From Spirochaetaceae bacterium (lineage in GTDB: Bacteria > Spirochaetota > Spirochaetia > DSM-2461), in NCBI GenBank assembly GCA_029210985.1, contig JARGFR010000007.1:1-44616 (forward strand): a DNA stretch of 44,616 nucleotides, given 5' to 3'. The notes under the pieces are model-generated. The model was not told the origin of the DNA. It did not search any database and saw only the letters and a list, made by a program, of their open reading frames with translations. Shown piece after piece: positions 25,910-34,529 of this stretch. Numbering within the stretch: position 1 is the stretch's first letter; each line of letters begins with the position of its first letter. The position numbers and the translations under genes were made by a program.

Positions 25910-27172
25910 TCAGGCACCCAGGCTGTCGTCGCCATGATTCTCAAAATACTTCAGCAGAACGTAGGTGACATCGTCGTGAAGGTGGGCCGCTCCACGGAAA
26001 CGATCAAAATCTTGAATCAGTTCAGTATGGAGATCGTCCAGTTGTCGATGATGATTCTTTCTGATAATCGATTGAATTCGTTCCGGCGTGTAGAGCGCGC
26101 CTTCGAGGTTTTCCTGCTCCAGGAGACCGTCGGTGGGAACCAGGATGATGTCGTTCGGCTGAAGCCTCATTTTGTTTAGAACCGGTTCATTCTCCGGTGT
26201 AATGCCGATGGGAAGGTTGGAACTGTTTGTTTTTATCCGGCTCAATCGCCCGCCTCGATAGAGATAAATATAGGAATGACCCATATCGCAAATCGTCAAC
26301 TTGCCGCTTCGGGCGTTGAAATCCAGGAACATGCCGGTGATGAATTTCTCCGCTTCGAAGGTGCGGAATAAATAGCGGTTGACCTGCCTGATGAACTCGC
26401 CGATTCCTTTGGAAAAGTCAAAGATACTCGACATGCCCCATATGATTGAGGTGATGAGACTGGCGGCCATCCCTTTCCCCGAAACATCACATATTGAAAT
26501 AACCCATTTGTGCGATGAGTAGTTATCCACTGAATAATAGTCGCCTCCGACACCTTTGGCGGTCTTCGAGGAAGCCACGAGGTCGAAAGTCATCTCATGG
26601 TAGCTGGACACCTCTCCGGTGAGCTTCTTCTGCAGGGACCGAGCCATATCCAAATCGCTCTTTGAGAGATCGGACATGTAAATCAGCATTTCCCTCGAGC
26701 TGAATAATCCGCGAAAGGACGCTCTTTTGTCGGTCAGTGCGTACCAGGTGACATCAAGGGAGTGAAGAGCCTCCCCAAGAATCTCATTCACATTATAGAT
26801 ATTTTCGGTAAAGTCGAATGTCGGAACTTTTTCCGCATGCTCCCGGACCGGGCGGCGTCTCAGGACATCCCGTCCGTACGGCCGGGCGAGGGCGCCCATG
26901 ATGTCTCTTCGAACAATGACGCCAAGAACCCTCATGGCGTCATCCAAGACGGCAACGGCCTGGATGGATGGATGTTCGGCCAGATCGTCGGCCAGCTCCT
27001 CAATACTGGAGTGCTGGGAAACATACCAGGACCGATCGCTCAATATCCCGATTGACTGGGTATTCCACTTCTCTTCACCCAGACGGCGAATGACTCGGGA
27101 ACCGGGCGCATCCGCGTAAATTGAAAGGGGTCGGATGACCGCCTCCTCCGTACCAACCATCACACCAGCCAT
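25910..27172 (-). CDS. CBS-domain SpoIIE/RsbU-type PP2C phosphatase
   Basis: The 420-residue protein has a pair of CBS-type units in about residues 40-160 (SIQAVAVLDDAMRVLGVIVRRDIMGAL, and an N-terminal partial repeat). A linker with SDLDMARSLQKKL follows, then a SpoIIE phosphatase domain from about 190. The metal-binding Asp are in GVGGDYYSVD and ICDVSGKGMAASL, and later DGLLEQ and HDDVTYVLLK. SpoIIE enzymes dephosphorylate STAS proteins in partner switching, so the convergent STAS-kinase protein at 24995 is the obvious substrate (inference). CBS domains commonly bind adenine nucleotides and may sense energy state. GGAG eight bases before ATG 27172 supports the start. Confidence 0.9.
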   Translation of the reverse strand: MAGVMVGTEEAVIRPLSIYADAPGSRVIRRLGEEKWNTQSIGILSDRSWYVSQHSSIEELADDLAEHPSIQAVAVLDDAMRVLGVIVRRDIMGALARPYGRDVLRRRPVREHAEKVPTFDFTENIYNVNEILGEALHSLDVTWYALTDKRASFRGLFSSREMLIYMSDLSKSDLDMARSLQKKLTGEVSSYHEMTFDLVASSKTAKGVGGDYYSVDNYSSHKWVISICDVSGKGMAASLITSIIWGMSSIFDFSKGIGEFIRQVNRYLFRTFEAEKFITGMFLDFNARSGKLTICDMGHSYIYLYRGGRLSRIKTNSSNLPIGITPENEPVLNKMRLQPNDIILVPTDGLLEQENLEGALYTPERIQSIIRKNHHRQLDDLHTELIQDFDRFRGAAHLHDDVTYVLLKYFENHGDDSLGA

Positions 27173-27293
27173 ATTCCGTACTCCAGAACGTCAGTTATGG
27201 CGTTAGGATAGAACCGGTCGATGAAGAATTCATTAAATCCTCTAAATCATGTAATAAAAAACGGCCAATTCTTTCTCCGACAGGAATGGAAAA

Positions 27294-28889
27294 TTATCGA
27301 TATCGCCCCAACAGCGTCGAGACGGTGCCCCGGCCCAGAACATGCAGGAAGTTCAGCAGCCTCGGGCCTTTCTCCTTGCCGATCAGGGCTCTGTAGACCC
27401 CGGAGAAGAACTCCGCCGATTCCAATTCGTGGGCGTGGATGACGTCGTACATCAAGTTGGAAAAATCTTTTTCAGGGATCGTTCCCAGCATATCCGAGGC
27501 CAGTTTTCCCAAATCTCCCACCGCCGCCGAGAGCTTCGGCTCCAGTTCCGCCGGTTCGTCATCGACAGTCCTTAAGGAGAAACGAAAATCTTCGGGGGCA
27601 AATTCGTTCACCCAGTTCCATGCACACTGCGCCCGAACCCGGAATCGGTCCAGATCGGCCTCGGGCACATCGCCGAGATAGGCAATCACGGCATCGACAT
27701 CGCCGGAATGAATCTGCAGAAGTGTGGTGAGGTGACGGATTTGAATCTGGTAGGGAAGTGATTTCGGAACTCCGCCGACTTGGGAGAGCTCATAGACCCG
27801 GGCATCTTTTTCCCATTTCTTGAGTTTTTTGAGATTCTCCGGTTTGTCGAAATATGAGCGCTCGATTTTGTCGTAGTCCTCATAGATTTTCAGGACATCC
27901 AAGTCGAAGCTGATGGCGAATTCACTGTTGGGCCGGGTTCCGGCGAACAGGTAGCGGACGACTTCGGGCTGATAGAATTTCAGGACATCCGAGAGGCTCA
28001 CCACCTCGCCCGTTGAGGAACTGATCTTGCCGCTGCCGCCCTTGACCCGAACGAAATCGTATTGGAACGTCACCGGCGGATCGTGGCCGAAGACTTCCTT
28101 GCCGGTGAGTTTTGCCGTGTCGAAACTGCCGCCTTCGGAGTGATGGTCCTTCCCGGCGGGCTCGAAATCCACCCCTTCGACGCTCCATCGCATGGGCCAG
28201 TCGATTCTCCAGGGCAGCTTCACCGCTCCGGTCTCTCGGAGGTCAACTATTTCAGAATTCCCGCAGGATGAGCACTCATAAGAAATCTGATAGTCCCCGA
28301 CCCGGCCTGTGACACGGGTGGTGTCCCGGTCGCATTGGGTGCAGAACACACTCAAAGGCCACCAGTCCTCGGCCAGAGGCGTGGTTCTGTGAGCATCCAG
28401 CTGCCGCCGGATGTCGTCTCTATGGTCCAGAGCCCTCTTCATACCCTCGGCGTACTTTGACGACCGATACCGCTTGGCCTGATAGATATAGTCGGGCCGG
28501 ATTCCCACCACCGGGAGTACCCGTTCCAGCGCCTTTTCGTTGTGGGCGGCGTAGCTCTCCTCGTCACCCAGGAAGTCGGGCACAAGTGTGATGGGCTTCC
28601 GCAGATATTCGGCCAGCTTCTCCTGATCCGGCATGTTGGCGGGAACTTTGCGGAACACATCATAATCGTCCCAAGAGTAAATGAAATGAACGTTGCGGCC
28701 CCGATCCCTCAAGGCCCTTACCACCAATTCGACGGAGATGATTTCCCGGAAATTCCCGATATGAACTGTTCCCGACGGGGTGATTCCCGAGGCGCAGACA
28801 TAGGTGTCTTTGTCGCCCCGTTCCCGGATGATCTTGTCGGCGGTGATGTCGGCCCAATGGCTGGAGAGCGGCTTCTGAATTGCTTCCAT
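27294..28889 (-). CDS. lysK: Lysyl-tRNA synthetase, class I (archaeal type)
   Basis: The roughly 531-residue enzyme has class I signatures: [10 protein letters not shown] (HIGH motif) and KISSSTGE (KMSKS-like). Between them is a zinc-binding region with CTQC and CSSCG. Class I LysRS is the archaeal form and is also found in spirochaetes and a few other bacteria instead of the usual class II enzyme. It charges tRNA-Lys. I start at ATG 28889 because the peptide there ([20 protein letters not shown]) fits the family. A TTG ten codons upstream is possible. The ribosome site is weak for both. Confidence 0.95.
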   Translation of the reverse strand: MEAIQKPLSSHWADITADKIIRERGDKDTYVCASGITPSGTVHIGNFREIISVELVVRALRDRGRNVHFIYSWDDYDVFRKVPANMPDQEKLAEYLRKPITLVPDFLGDEESYAAHNEKALERVLPVVGIRPDYIYQAKRYRSSKYAEGMKRALDHRDDIRRQLDAHRTTPLAEDWWPLSVFCTQCDRDTTRVTGRVGDYQISYECSSCGNSEIVDLRETGAVKLPWRIDWPMRWSVEGVDFEPAGKDHHSEGGSFDTAKLTGKEVFGHDPPVTFQYDFVRVKGGSGKISSSTGEVVSLSDVLKFYQPEVVRYLFAGTRPNSEFAISFDLDVLKIYEDYDKIERSYFDKPENLKKLKKWEKDARVYELSQVGGVPKSLPYQIQIRHLTTLLQIHSGDVDAVIAYLGDVPEADLDRFRVRAQCAWNWVNEFAPEDFRFSLRTVDDEPAELEPKLSAAVGDLGKLASDMLGTIPEKDFSNLMYDVIHAHELESAEFFSGVYRALIGKEKGPRLLNFLHVLGRGTVSTLLGRYR

Positions 28890-28994
28890 AATTGGTTCCG
28901 GATGATATCCGAAGCTCAACCCTTAATCAATGACGGAGATATGATGCGCGCGATTCGATACCCGCCGGGATTGTTCCATGATAGCATCATCAGC

Positions 28995-29333
28995 ATGGAC
29001 ACCATCAGCTTGAGTGAATTTGAGACCGTGGAACTCCGGGCGGGAACCGTCATCAAAGTGGAAGATTTCCCCGAGGCTCGCCGGCCCGCCTGGAAGGTGA
29101 CTGTTGATTTCGGCGGCGAAATCGGCATCAGGAAGACCAGCGCCCGCATCACCGATCTTTATGCTCCGGAAGACCTCCTGGGGCGGCAGGTGGTCGGGGT
29201 GGTGAACTTTCCGCCGAGGCAGATCGGCCCGGTGAAAAGCGAGTTCCTCCTCACCGGCTTTTATCGCGACGACGGCGCGGTGGTGATAGCCGTTCCCGAG
29301 CGGGAAGTACCGAACGGGGCGAAACTCGCCTGA
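28995..29333 (+). CDS. csaA: CsaA-type tRNA-binding-domain protein
   Basis: The 112-residue protein is one OB-fold tRNA-binding domain with [55 protein letters not shown] and [11 protein letters not shown] (outlined). This agrees with Bacillus CsaA over its whole length. CsaA is a dimeric export-related chaperone or tRNA binder. The start at 28995 matches the family. Upstream ATG codons near 28940 with GGAG nearby would give a longer, atypical N-terminus. It is divergent from lysK. Confidence 0.9.
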   Translation: MDTISLSEFETVELRAGTVIKVEDFPEARRPAWKVTVDFGGEIGIRKTSARITDLYAPEDLLGRQVVGVVNFPPRQIGPVKSEFLLTGFYRDDGAVVIAVPEREVPNGAKLA

Positions 29334-29363
29334 AAGTGGGAACGATGGCGACGACAATTCATA

Positions 29364-29394
29364 CATATACCGGCATATACCGGACATACACCGG
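29364..29394 (+). repeat. Short tandem repeat CATATACCGG
   Basis: The 10-mer CATATACCGG occurs at 29364-29373 and 29374-29383, and CATACACCGG at 29385-29394. The repeat lies just past the csaA stop. Confidence 0.6.
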
Positions 29395-29437
29395 AACCGG
29401 CAATGCCTTCCGGGCGGCAGAGCGGCGGCCGGGCGCG

Positions 29438-30238
29438 CTACTCGACTAATCGACCGTAGAGCTCCGGCCGACGGTCGTTCAGGAGATGATTCCTCGTCGT
29501 CACCATCTTGTCCCTCGCCTCTGAAGGATCAATTTCCACAATCTGAACATCATCCGAATCGATGGGTCCTGAAGCGAGGATGTTCGCTCGAGGCGCCGTG
29601 ATCTGACTGGCTCCGGTGAAACGAACCTCCTGACCTCCCCGGAATTCGGTTCCCCATCGATTGGCTGTGACGGCGAAGAGATTGTTCTCAAGGCATCGAG
29701 TCACCATGGATCGCTGGCACCAGTCCAGAACGAGGTTGGCCGGATGGGCAATCACTTCGGCCCCGGCCAGGGCCAGCAGCCTGGCGGTTTCGGGAAAAAA
29801 CCAGTCAAAACAGATCATCATCCCGACTTTCATTCCGTCGACGTCGTACACCTCCGGCGGCTCTCCTCCGGGATCGAAAAGTTCAGATTCAAAATTGAAG
29901 AGGTGGATTTTCCGGTAGACGCCGATAAGTCCGTCGGGGCCGACCAGAGCCGCCGAGTTATACACCGCCTCCCCGTCTTTCTCTGCAAAACCCGCCACGA
30001 CGTGATATTTTCCTTGAGCACAGATTTCACTCAGCATGTCCAGAGAACGGGAGCTCCCGGCATCCTCGGCCAGAACCAGTGCAGACGACCTGTCCTTGAT
30101 GCAGTAGCCGCTGAACGCCAGCTCCGGCAGCACCACCAGATCCGCCTCAATATCGTGCAGAATTCGACCGACACGCCGACGGTTGGCATCCAAATCACCG
30201 AGAACAGGGGAGAACTGAGCATATCCTATGCGCTTCAC
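29438..30238 (-). CDS. Carbon-nitrogen hydrolase (nitrilase superfamily amidase)
   Basis: The 266-residue protein has the Glu-Lys-Cys triad of the superfamily: LPELAFSGY (Glu near 38), YRKIHLF (Lys near 110) and GMMICFDWFFPE (Cys near 144). The spacing fits omega-amidase/N-carbamoylputrescine amidase-type enzymes, which hydrolyse small amides or carbamoyl amines in the cytosol. The precise substrate cannot be told. The start is GTG 30238, overlapping the stop of the gene before it (GTGA) with GAGG seven bases upstream, so translation of the two is coupled. Confidence 0.9.
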   Translation of the reverse strand: MKRIGYAQFSPVLGDLDANRRRVGRILHDIEADLVVLPELAFSGYCIKDRSSALVLAEDAGSSRSLDMLSEICAQGKYHVVAGFAEKDGEAVYNSAALVGPDGLIGVYRKIHLFNFESELFDPGGEPPEVYDVDGMKVGMMICFDWFFPETARLLALAGAEVIAHPANLVLDWCQRSMVTRCLENNLFAVTANRWGTEFRGGQEVRFTGASQITAPRANILASGPIDSDDVQIVEIDPSEARDKMVTTRNHLLNDRRPELYGRLVE

Positions 30239-30759
30239 GGCATTACCTCACTATTTTCCACAACCCTTTTTAATCGCATCGCTTTCGGATTCCATTCGAA
30301 GCATTTTTTTAGAAAAGTCTCACAATCGGCGATCCGGCATGCCCATAAATGATCGGATCCGAAAGTCCAGAGTTCACTCCAGGGCGGTTTCAGAGGCGCA
30401 CCGTCGGAGTCCTGAGCCAGCCAGGAGGACGGAAGGGCGCTCCATATCCCCAGATAGATACCGCCGCCTCGAAAGAAATGCCATCCGCGGCGGTGTCCCA
30501 GAGGCTCCCAGAAATCCGGCGCGATATAAAGTGATACACCAAATGATCGGCGGCCGCCGAGACGTCGGTTTGAGACAAAACGGACGGCCGCACCGGATCC
30601 GTCGGCGGCTGTGGCCGAAGAAATGCGGACACGTTTCGGGGGCACCTCATCCTTCTCAAACGCCCCGCGATATTGCGGTCCCGGAACCTCTCCCTCTCCG
30701 TTGGGTGACTTAAGCACCCAGCCGGATCGGGAATCATCCGAGATAGTCCAAACCGCCAA
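30235..30759 (-). CDS. Hypothetical protein coupled to the amidase
   Basis: The 174-residue product begins at a TTG (30759) with GGAGG six bases upstream. It is rich in Trp, Arg and Gly, has no signal peptide or membrane helix, and shows stretches such as GVSLYIAPDFWEPLGHRRGWHFF that look like a folded beta protein. The last four bases overlap the amidase start. I do not recognise a family. The overlapping frame at 30390-30803 looks like a shadow. Confidence 0.65.
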   Translation of the reverse strand: MAVWTISDDSRSGWVLKSPNGEGEVPGPQYRGAFEKDEVPPKRVRISSATAADGSGAAVRFVSNRRLGGRRSFGVSLYIAPDFWEPLGHRRGWHFFRGGGIYLGIWSALPSSWLAQDSDGAPLKPPWSELWTFGSDHLWACRIADCETFLKKCFEWNPKAMRLKRVVENSEVMP

Positions 30760-30808
30760 GTTCCGCCTCCGTCTTCAAATGAAACCCAAGCAGGCCGATA
30801 CATGAAGC

Positions 30809-31426
30809 ATGATATTCCGATGCCGGTGGTCGATGGCCGCCATGTTACTCATCCTGACCCTCATCGGCGGCACATTCAAGGTGTCCGCTTGGGAACAGAC
30901 CGGAGTCGCATCCTGGTACGGGGGGATTTTCCAAGGCCGTCAAACCGCCAACGGAGAAACTTACGATACATACGGATACACGTGCGCCCACAAAACACTG
31001 CCCTTCGGAACCGTCCTTGATGTGACAAACCTGGCCAACGGCGCTACAGTGCGGGTCCGAGTCAACGATCGAGGTCCTTTCGTCGACGACCGCATCATCG
31101 ATCTCACCTATGCCGCGGCACGGGAATTGGACATGATCCGGGACGGCACGGCCGATGTGCGCATCACGGCCGTTGAGGGAAGCATTCCCGAAGTGGCTTT
31201 TACCGTCCAGATCGGTGCTTGGGGCGACCTGGAAAACGCGGCCGGGCACAGAAAGACGCTGGAGGAGGCCGGGTTGAATCCCACGGCGAAACTGGGCTCC
31301 GACGGCATCACCAGAATTGCCATGGCGGATGTCGGAGAGGATGAGATATTCGGATTGGTGAGTATTCTGGAAAACCTCGGATATACCGATCTTTTTGTAT
31401 TCCAGCAGAGTTCGCCGGTTAATTGA
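30809..31426 (+). CDS. rlpA: RlpA-like septal/cell-wall protein with SPOR domain
   Basis: The 205-residue protein has a signal sequence (AAMLLILTLIGGTFKVSA) and a double-psi beta-barrel RlpA domain: ASWYGGIFQGRQTANGE, AHKTLPFGT and RVNDRGPFVDDRIIDLT. A C-terminal SPOR domain begins FTVQIGAWGDLENA and ends near LENLGYTDLFVF. RlpA enzymes are lytic transglycosylases acting on denuded glycan strands in some bacteria, and SPOR binds such strands at the septum. The conserved Asp of NDRGPF and the His of AHK are present. The usual lipobox Cys is absent, so this form is probably soluble in the periplasm. Confidence 0.92.
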   Translation: MIFRCRWSMAAMLLILTLIGGTFKVSAWEQTGVASWYGGIFQGRQTANGETYDTYGYTCAHKTLPFGTVLDVTNLANGATVRVRVNDRGPFVDDRIIDLTYAAARELDMIRDGTADVRITAVEGSIPEVAFTVQIGAWGDLENAAGHRKTLEEAGLNPTAKLGSDGITRIAMADVGEDEIFGLVSILENLGYTDLFVFQQSSPVN

Positions 31427-31580
31427 TCCGTTCCTCGCCGAATATCTCCAGAACTTCACGAACGGCATGTTCAAACCCTCCGGAAGCCGCTGAGGCAACC
31501 AGGGGATAGAGGACTCTTACCGCCGCAGGGGACCGGGAGACCACCCGGGTATGCCCGGCCCATACTCCAAATAGTGGCAT
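31419..31580 (-). CDS. Possible small protein or gene remnant (53 residues)
   Basis: A short minus-strand frame in the gap between rlpA and crtZ encodes 53 residues beginning MPLFGVWAG and ending in a helix-like EHAVREVLEIFGEERIN. Its third codon positions are GC-rich as in neighbouring genes. The stop overlaps the end of rlpA by eight bases. No clear ribosome site is present. I cannot name it; it may be the tail of a decayed gene or a chance frame. Confidence 0.3.
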   Translation of the reverse strand: MPLFGVWAGHTRVVSRSPAAVRVLYPLVASAASGGFEHAVREVLEIFGEERIN

Positions 31581-31637
31581 GAAGCTTCGGCATGGATTTT
31601 TCCGGGATAACCCTTTACGCTGGAGGAGGAGGAATAG

Positions 31638-32141
31638 ATGTCGGAGCCCTTGAGAAGCATTCTAAGAATCGCCGCCGTCATCGGCGCGTTTATTGGAACC
31701 GCTATATTTTGGGAGGTTGTGGCTTGGTGGATGCATAAGTATGTCATGCATGGAGTCGGATGGTTTCTTCATGAAGACCACCACAAATCCTCGGGGCATC
31801 GGCTCCAGAGGAACGATGCTTATGCCCTGTTCTTCGCCTTGTGTTCATTCCTCCTTATCTATAATGGTTTGAGGCTGGGATGGTCGGCCATGGCGGCCTC
31901 GGGATTCGGTGTGGCACTCTACGGAGTCGGTTACGTCACTTTCCATGACATCATGTTCCATCGCAGAATCCGAGCCATCAAGTACAAGCCCAAGGCGAAA
32001 TACTTGAAGCGGATCATCGACAATCATCGAGTTCATCACGGTACGGTCACCAAAGAGGGAGCAACAAGCTTCGGTTTCCTTTGGGCACCCAGGCCGGCGG
32101 AAAAACCAACCGGTATCATTCCGAAGGAGTTGCAGAAATGA
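31638..32141 (+). CDS. crtZ: CrtZ-type beta-carotene hydroxylase (fatty acid hydroxylase superfamily)
   Basis: The 167-residue membrane protein has the di-iron histidine clusters of this superfamily: HKYVMH, HEDHH, HDIMFH and HRVHH, with hydrophobic helices between. Length, order and the ending GATSFGFLWAP match bacterial CrtZ, which adds 3-hydroxyl groups to beta-ionone rings using oxygen. No other carotenoid genes are in the window, and the enzyme needs oxygen, so its role in a seemingly anaerobic lineage is notable. GGAGGAGGAATAG before the ATG is a strong ribosome site. The stop overlaps the start of the FKBP gene. Confidence 0.85.
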   Translation: MSEPLRSILRIAAVIGAFIGTAIFWEVVAWWMHKYVMHGVGWFLHEDHHKSSGHRLQRNDAYALFFALCSFLLIYNGLRLGWSAMAASGFGVALYGVGYVTFHDIMFHRRIRAIKYKPKAKYLKRIIDNHRVHHGTVTKEGATSFGFLWAPRPAEKPTGIIPKELQK

Positions 32142-32617
32142 TCATCGCCAAAGACGCCGTCGTCATCATCGATTATGCCATCAAAGACACGGAAGGAACA
32201 CTGTTGGAAGATTCCGACGACGGTCCAATGAGCTTCATTCAGGGAACGGGCGTGCTGGTTCCTGGACTGGAGCAGGCTCTGGAAGGTAAGAAAGCCGGGG
32301 ACAGACTGCAAGCGACTTTGACACCCGAGGAAGCCTTTGGCACCCGAGACGAAGAATTGGTGCTGGAAGTCGGACTGGATGACTTTCAGGATCCCGAAGA
32401 AGTTGTGGTGGGATTGAACTTCCAGGCGGAAATCAACAACGAGATTCGGTTCTGTACCGTTGAGTCAATCACAGGCGATACGGTGTTAATCGACGCCAAT
32501 CATCCCTTTGCCGACAAGACTCTGAGTTTCGACATCACCGTCAAGGACGTCCGGGAAGCCACCCCCGAAGAGCTGGACCACGGCCATGTCCACGGGGAGC
32601 ATGGGCATCATCACTGA
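32138..32617 (+). CDS. slyD: SlyD-type FKBP peptidyl-prolyl isomerase
   Basis: The 159-residue protein has the FKBP core with inserted flap (GPMSFIQGTGVLVPGLEQALEGKKAGDRL, outlined; then TPEEAFGTRDEELVLEV) and a His-rich tail ([12 protein letters not shown]). SlyD combines prolyl isomerase and chaperone activities, and the His tail binds nickel or other metals in many species. AAGGAG lies eight bases before the ATG, which overlaps the crtZ stop as ATGA. Coupling to crtZ may be accidental. Confidence 0.92.
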   Translation: MIIAKDAVVIIDYAIKDTEGTLLEDSDDGPMSFIQGTGVLVPGLEQALEGKKAGDRLQATLTPEEAFGTRDEELVLEVGLDDFQDPEEVVVGLNFQAEINNEIRFCTVESITGDTVLIDANHPFADKTLSFDITVKDVREATPEELDHGHVHGEHGHHH

Positions 32618-33630
32618 TCGGAAATGCCGCGCCTGTACAGACCTCGGAATTGATCATAGGTGAGACCGAGCAGTTCGGCGGCCCTGCCTTGATGACCTTC
32701 GGCCACATTTAAGGCATCCTCGAGCCATTTCCCCTCCAATTCCCGCACCGCCGCTTTCAGATCTCTGGGCCATTCGGGAGCGGGTGCGACAAGTACGGTC
32801 GGCGAGCGGGCTTCCAAACCGGACTCGGATTTTATGTCGTTTTCCTCCGCCCAGGGATTTCTGAACGGATCGAGAATCATATGCCGTACAACCGGCCCCT
32901 CATCCCTGTAGACCGCCCTTTCAACGGCGTTCTTCAACTCGCGGATGTTACCCGGCCAGGAATACGTCAACAGCATAGCCCGAACCTCCTCTGAGAAGTC
33001 CGGTGCCGTTTCCCGGCCCAGATCCCTGGACATCTGTACGGCGAAATGCCTGGCCAACAGGAGTATGTCTTCCGCTCTCTGCCTGAGAGGCGGAAGGAAG
33101 AGCACCTCAAAAGACAGCCGATCCAGCAGATCCCTCTTGAATGCGCCGGAATCGCAGAGAGCCGGCAAGTCCTGGTTCGTCGCTCCGATGATGCGGACAT
33201 CCACTTCCACGGTTCGAGAGCTCCCGACACGCTGGAAAGTGCCGTATTCCACGGCTCGAAGAATCTTTTCCTGAACCTCAATAGGAATCAAACCAATCTC
33301 ATCGAGAAAGAGAGTCCCGCCGTCCGCTTCTTCAAATCGACCCTTCCTCATACCTTTGGCGCCAGTGAAAGATCCGCTCTCGTGCCCGAACAGTTCGGAC
33401 TCGATGAGTCCCGGGGAAAGAGCCGCACAGTTCAACTCCACAAAGGGGGCATTCCAGCGCCGGGAGAGGAAATGAAGTCGTTCCGCCGCCAACTCCTTGC
33501 CCGATCCCCGTTCTCCGATAACCAGGATGGAACGGTCTACCCGTGCCGCCTGGCCCAAGAGTCTTTGGAACTCAAGAAACACCTCCGATTCACCGAGGGC
33601 TTCCTGGGGGGTAAGCGCATAATCCATCAT
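32611..33630 (-). CDS. pspF: Sigma-54-dependent activator PspF-like
   Basis: The roughly 339-residue protein lacks a receiver domain and begins directly with an AAA+ domain, like PspF. It shows Walker A GERGSGKE, the sigma-54 loop GSFTGA (GAFTGA variant), Walker [10 protein letters not shown], and the R-finger region. The C-terminal Fis-type helix-turn-helix is [21 protein letters not shown]. PspF turns on the phage-shock operon and is held off by PspA. Divergent orientation to pspA fits. The start is ATG 33630 or 33627; a longer frame to 33705 would translate the presumed binding sites and is unlikely. No ribosome site is evident, suggesting low expression. The 3' end overlaps slyD by seven bases. 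Confidence 0.88.
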   Translation of the reverse strand: MMDYALTPQEALGESEVFLEFQRLLGQAARVDRSILVIGERGSGKELAAERLHFLSRRWNAPFVELNCAALSPGLIESELFGHESGSFTGAKGMRKGRFEEADGGTLFLDEIGLIPIEVQEKILRAVEYGTFQRVGSSRTVEVDVRIIGATNQDLPALCDSGAFKRDLLDRLSFEVLFLPPLRQRAEDILLLARHFAVQMSRDLGRETAPDFSEEVRAMLLTYSWPGNIRELKNAVERAVYRDEGPVVRHMILDPFRNPWAEENDIKSESGLEARSPTVLVAPAPEWPRDLKAAVRELEGKWLEDALNVAEGHQGRAAELLGLTYDQFRGLYRRGISDQ

Positions 33631-33648
33631 GCTAGCATAAACTTGTTT

Positions 33649-33704
33649 GGTTTTTTTGACCAGATATTTCACCGCCGGTCGTCTATATTCGGTTTTTTTG
33701 ACCA
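33649..33704. promoter_or_regulatory. Two identical 14-mers, candidate PspF upstream activating sites
   Basis: GGTTTTTTTGACCA occurs at 33649-33662 and again at 33691-33704, exactly 42 bases (four helical turns) apart. Each is an imperfect inverted repeat (GGT...ACC, TGGT before ACCA in the first). They lie 55-110 bases upstream of the sigma-54 site, the expected place for enhancer sites. A perfect GGTCCGGACC palindrome at 33715-33724 follows. Confidence 0.6.
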
Positions 33705-33755
33705 TTTATATGCTGGTCCGGACCTTGAAACCGCGATAATCCGTGTCGAGGAGGG

Positions 33756-33772
33756 TTGGCATGTCAATTGCT
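33756..33772 (+). promoter_or_regulatory. Sigma-54 promoter of the psp operon
   Basis: TTGGCATGTCAATTGCT matches the -24/-12 consensus: GG at 33758-33759 and GC at 33770-33771 with ten bases between. The inferred transcription start is about 33783, leaving a leader of about 33 bases before the pspA ATG. Confidence 0.88.
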
Positions 33773-33815
33773 AAGTCATTGGCAAAGGCTATTATTTTCC
33801 AGAGGAGGAAAGATA

Positions 33816-34529
33816 ATGGGAGTATTCAGCAGATTAGGAGACATCATCAATTCCAACATCAATGCGATGCTGGACAAAGCGGAAGATCCTGAAAAAATGA
33901 TCCGCCTGATGATTCAGGAAATGGAAGACACACTCGTGGATCTTAAATCATCCTGCGCCGCCAAAATGGCCACCCGGGCCGAAATGGAGCGTGACCGGGA
34001 TACCTTGCTGGGCAAGCACCAACGCTGGGAACAGCGCGCGGCTCTGGCGGTGGAACGGGGCAGAGACGATCTCGCCAAAGAAGCCCTGCTTGAAAAGAAG
34101 CAGTGCGCGGGTCAGCTCGAATATGCGGAAAAGGATCTGGAACATTACGAAGGGCTCATCAGCGAGTGCAAGAGCAACATCGCCCAGTTGGAACAGAAGT
34201 TGGAAGAAGTGACTCTTAAGCACAAGATGCTTGTCCAGCGAAGCATTCACGCCAATGAAAAAAAGCGCGCTCGCACGGTGATGTCCAATGCGACAGGCGC
34301 CCAGGCCGTGATGCGATTCGGTGAATTGGAAAACCGTATCGAGAGGATGGAAGCCGATGCCGATCTGGCGGGGAGCACCGCCGCGGGTTCCGATCTTGAG
34401 CGTGAATTCGATCGTCTTGAATCCGATGATGCCATCGAGGAAGAACTTGCCGCACTGAAAAAGACCATAAGCAAGCCTTCCGGTAAGGGAGCGGCCGGCA
34501 AGAACACCGCCGAGAAGACTGATGGTTAA
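33816..34529 (+). CDS. pspA: Phage-shock protein A
   Basis: The 237-residue protein is a PspA/IM30-family coiled coil beginning MGVFSRLGDIINSNINAML with the amphipathic helix and the NAMLDKAEDPEKMIRLM motif. It continues as long helices to about residue 190. PspA binds stressed inner membrane to limit proton leak, forms ESCRT-III-like rods, and inhibits PspF. AGAGGAGG (33801-33808) precedes the ATG. It is longer than E. coli PspA (222) by a Ser/Gly/Lys-rich tail. The pspB-like gene overlaps it by eight bases. Confidence 0.95.
   Translation: MGVFSRLGDIINSNINAMLDKAEDPEKMIRLMIQEMEDTLVDLKSSCAAKMATRAEMERDRDTLLGKHQRWEQRAALAVERGRDDLAKEALLEKKQCAGQLEYAEKDLEHYEGLISECKSNIAQLEQKLEEVTLKHKMLVQRSIHANEKKRARTVMSNATGAQAVMRFGELENRIERMEADADLAGSTAAGSDLEREFDRLESDDAIEEELAALKKTISKPSGKGAAGKNTAEKTDG

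Noticed and set aside
29345-29449. 34-codon frame after csaA, rich in Thr and Tyr
   Set aside because: It is made largely of the CATATACCGG tandem repeat, overlaps the amidase end and has only a weak ribosome site.
30390-30803. Minus-strand frame of 137 codons overlapping the orphan gene
   Set aside because: The frame at 30235-30759 has a better ribosome site and couples to the amidase; this one has no support.
31545-31562. CCGGG-TATG-CCCGG hairpin after rlpA
   Set aside because: The stem is only five bases and no T-run follows on either strand.
33631-33705. N-terminal extension of PspF
   Set aside because: Translation would run through both candidate enhancer sites, and PspF proteins normally begin just before the AAA+ domain.
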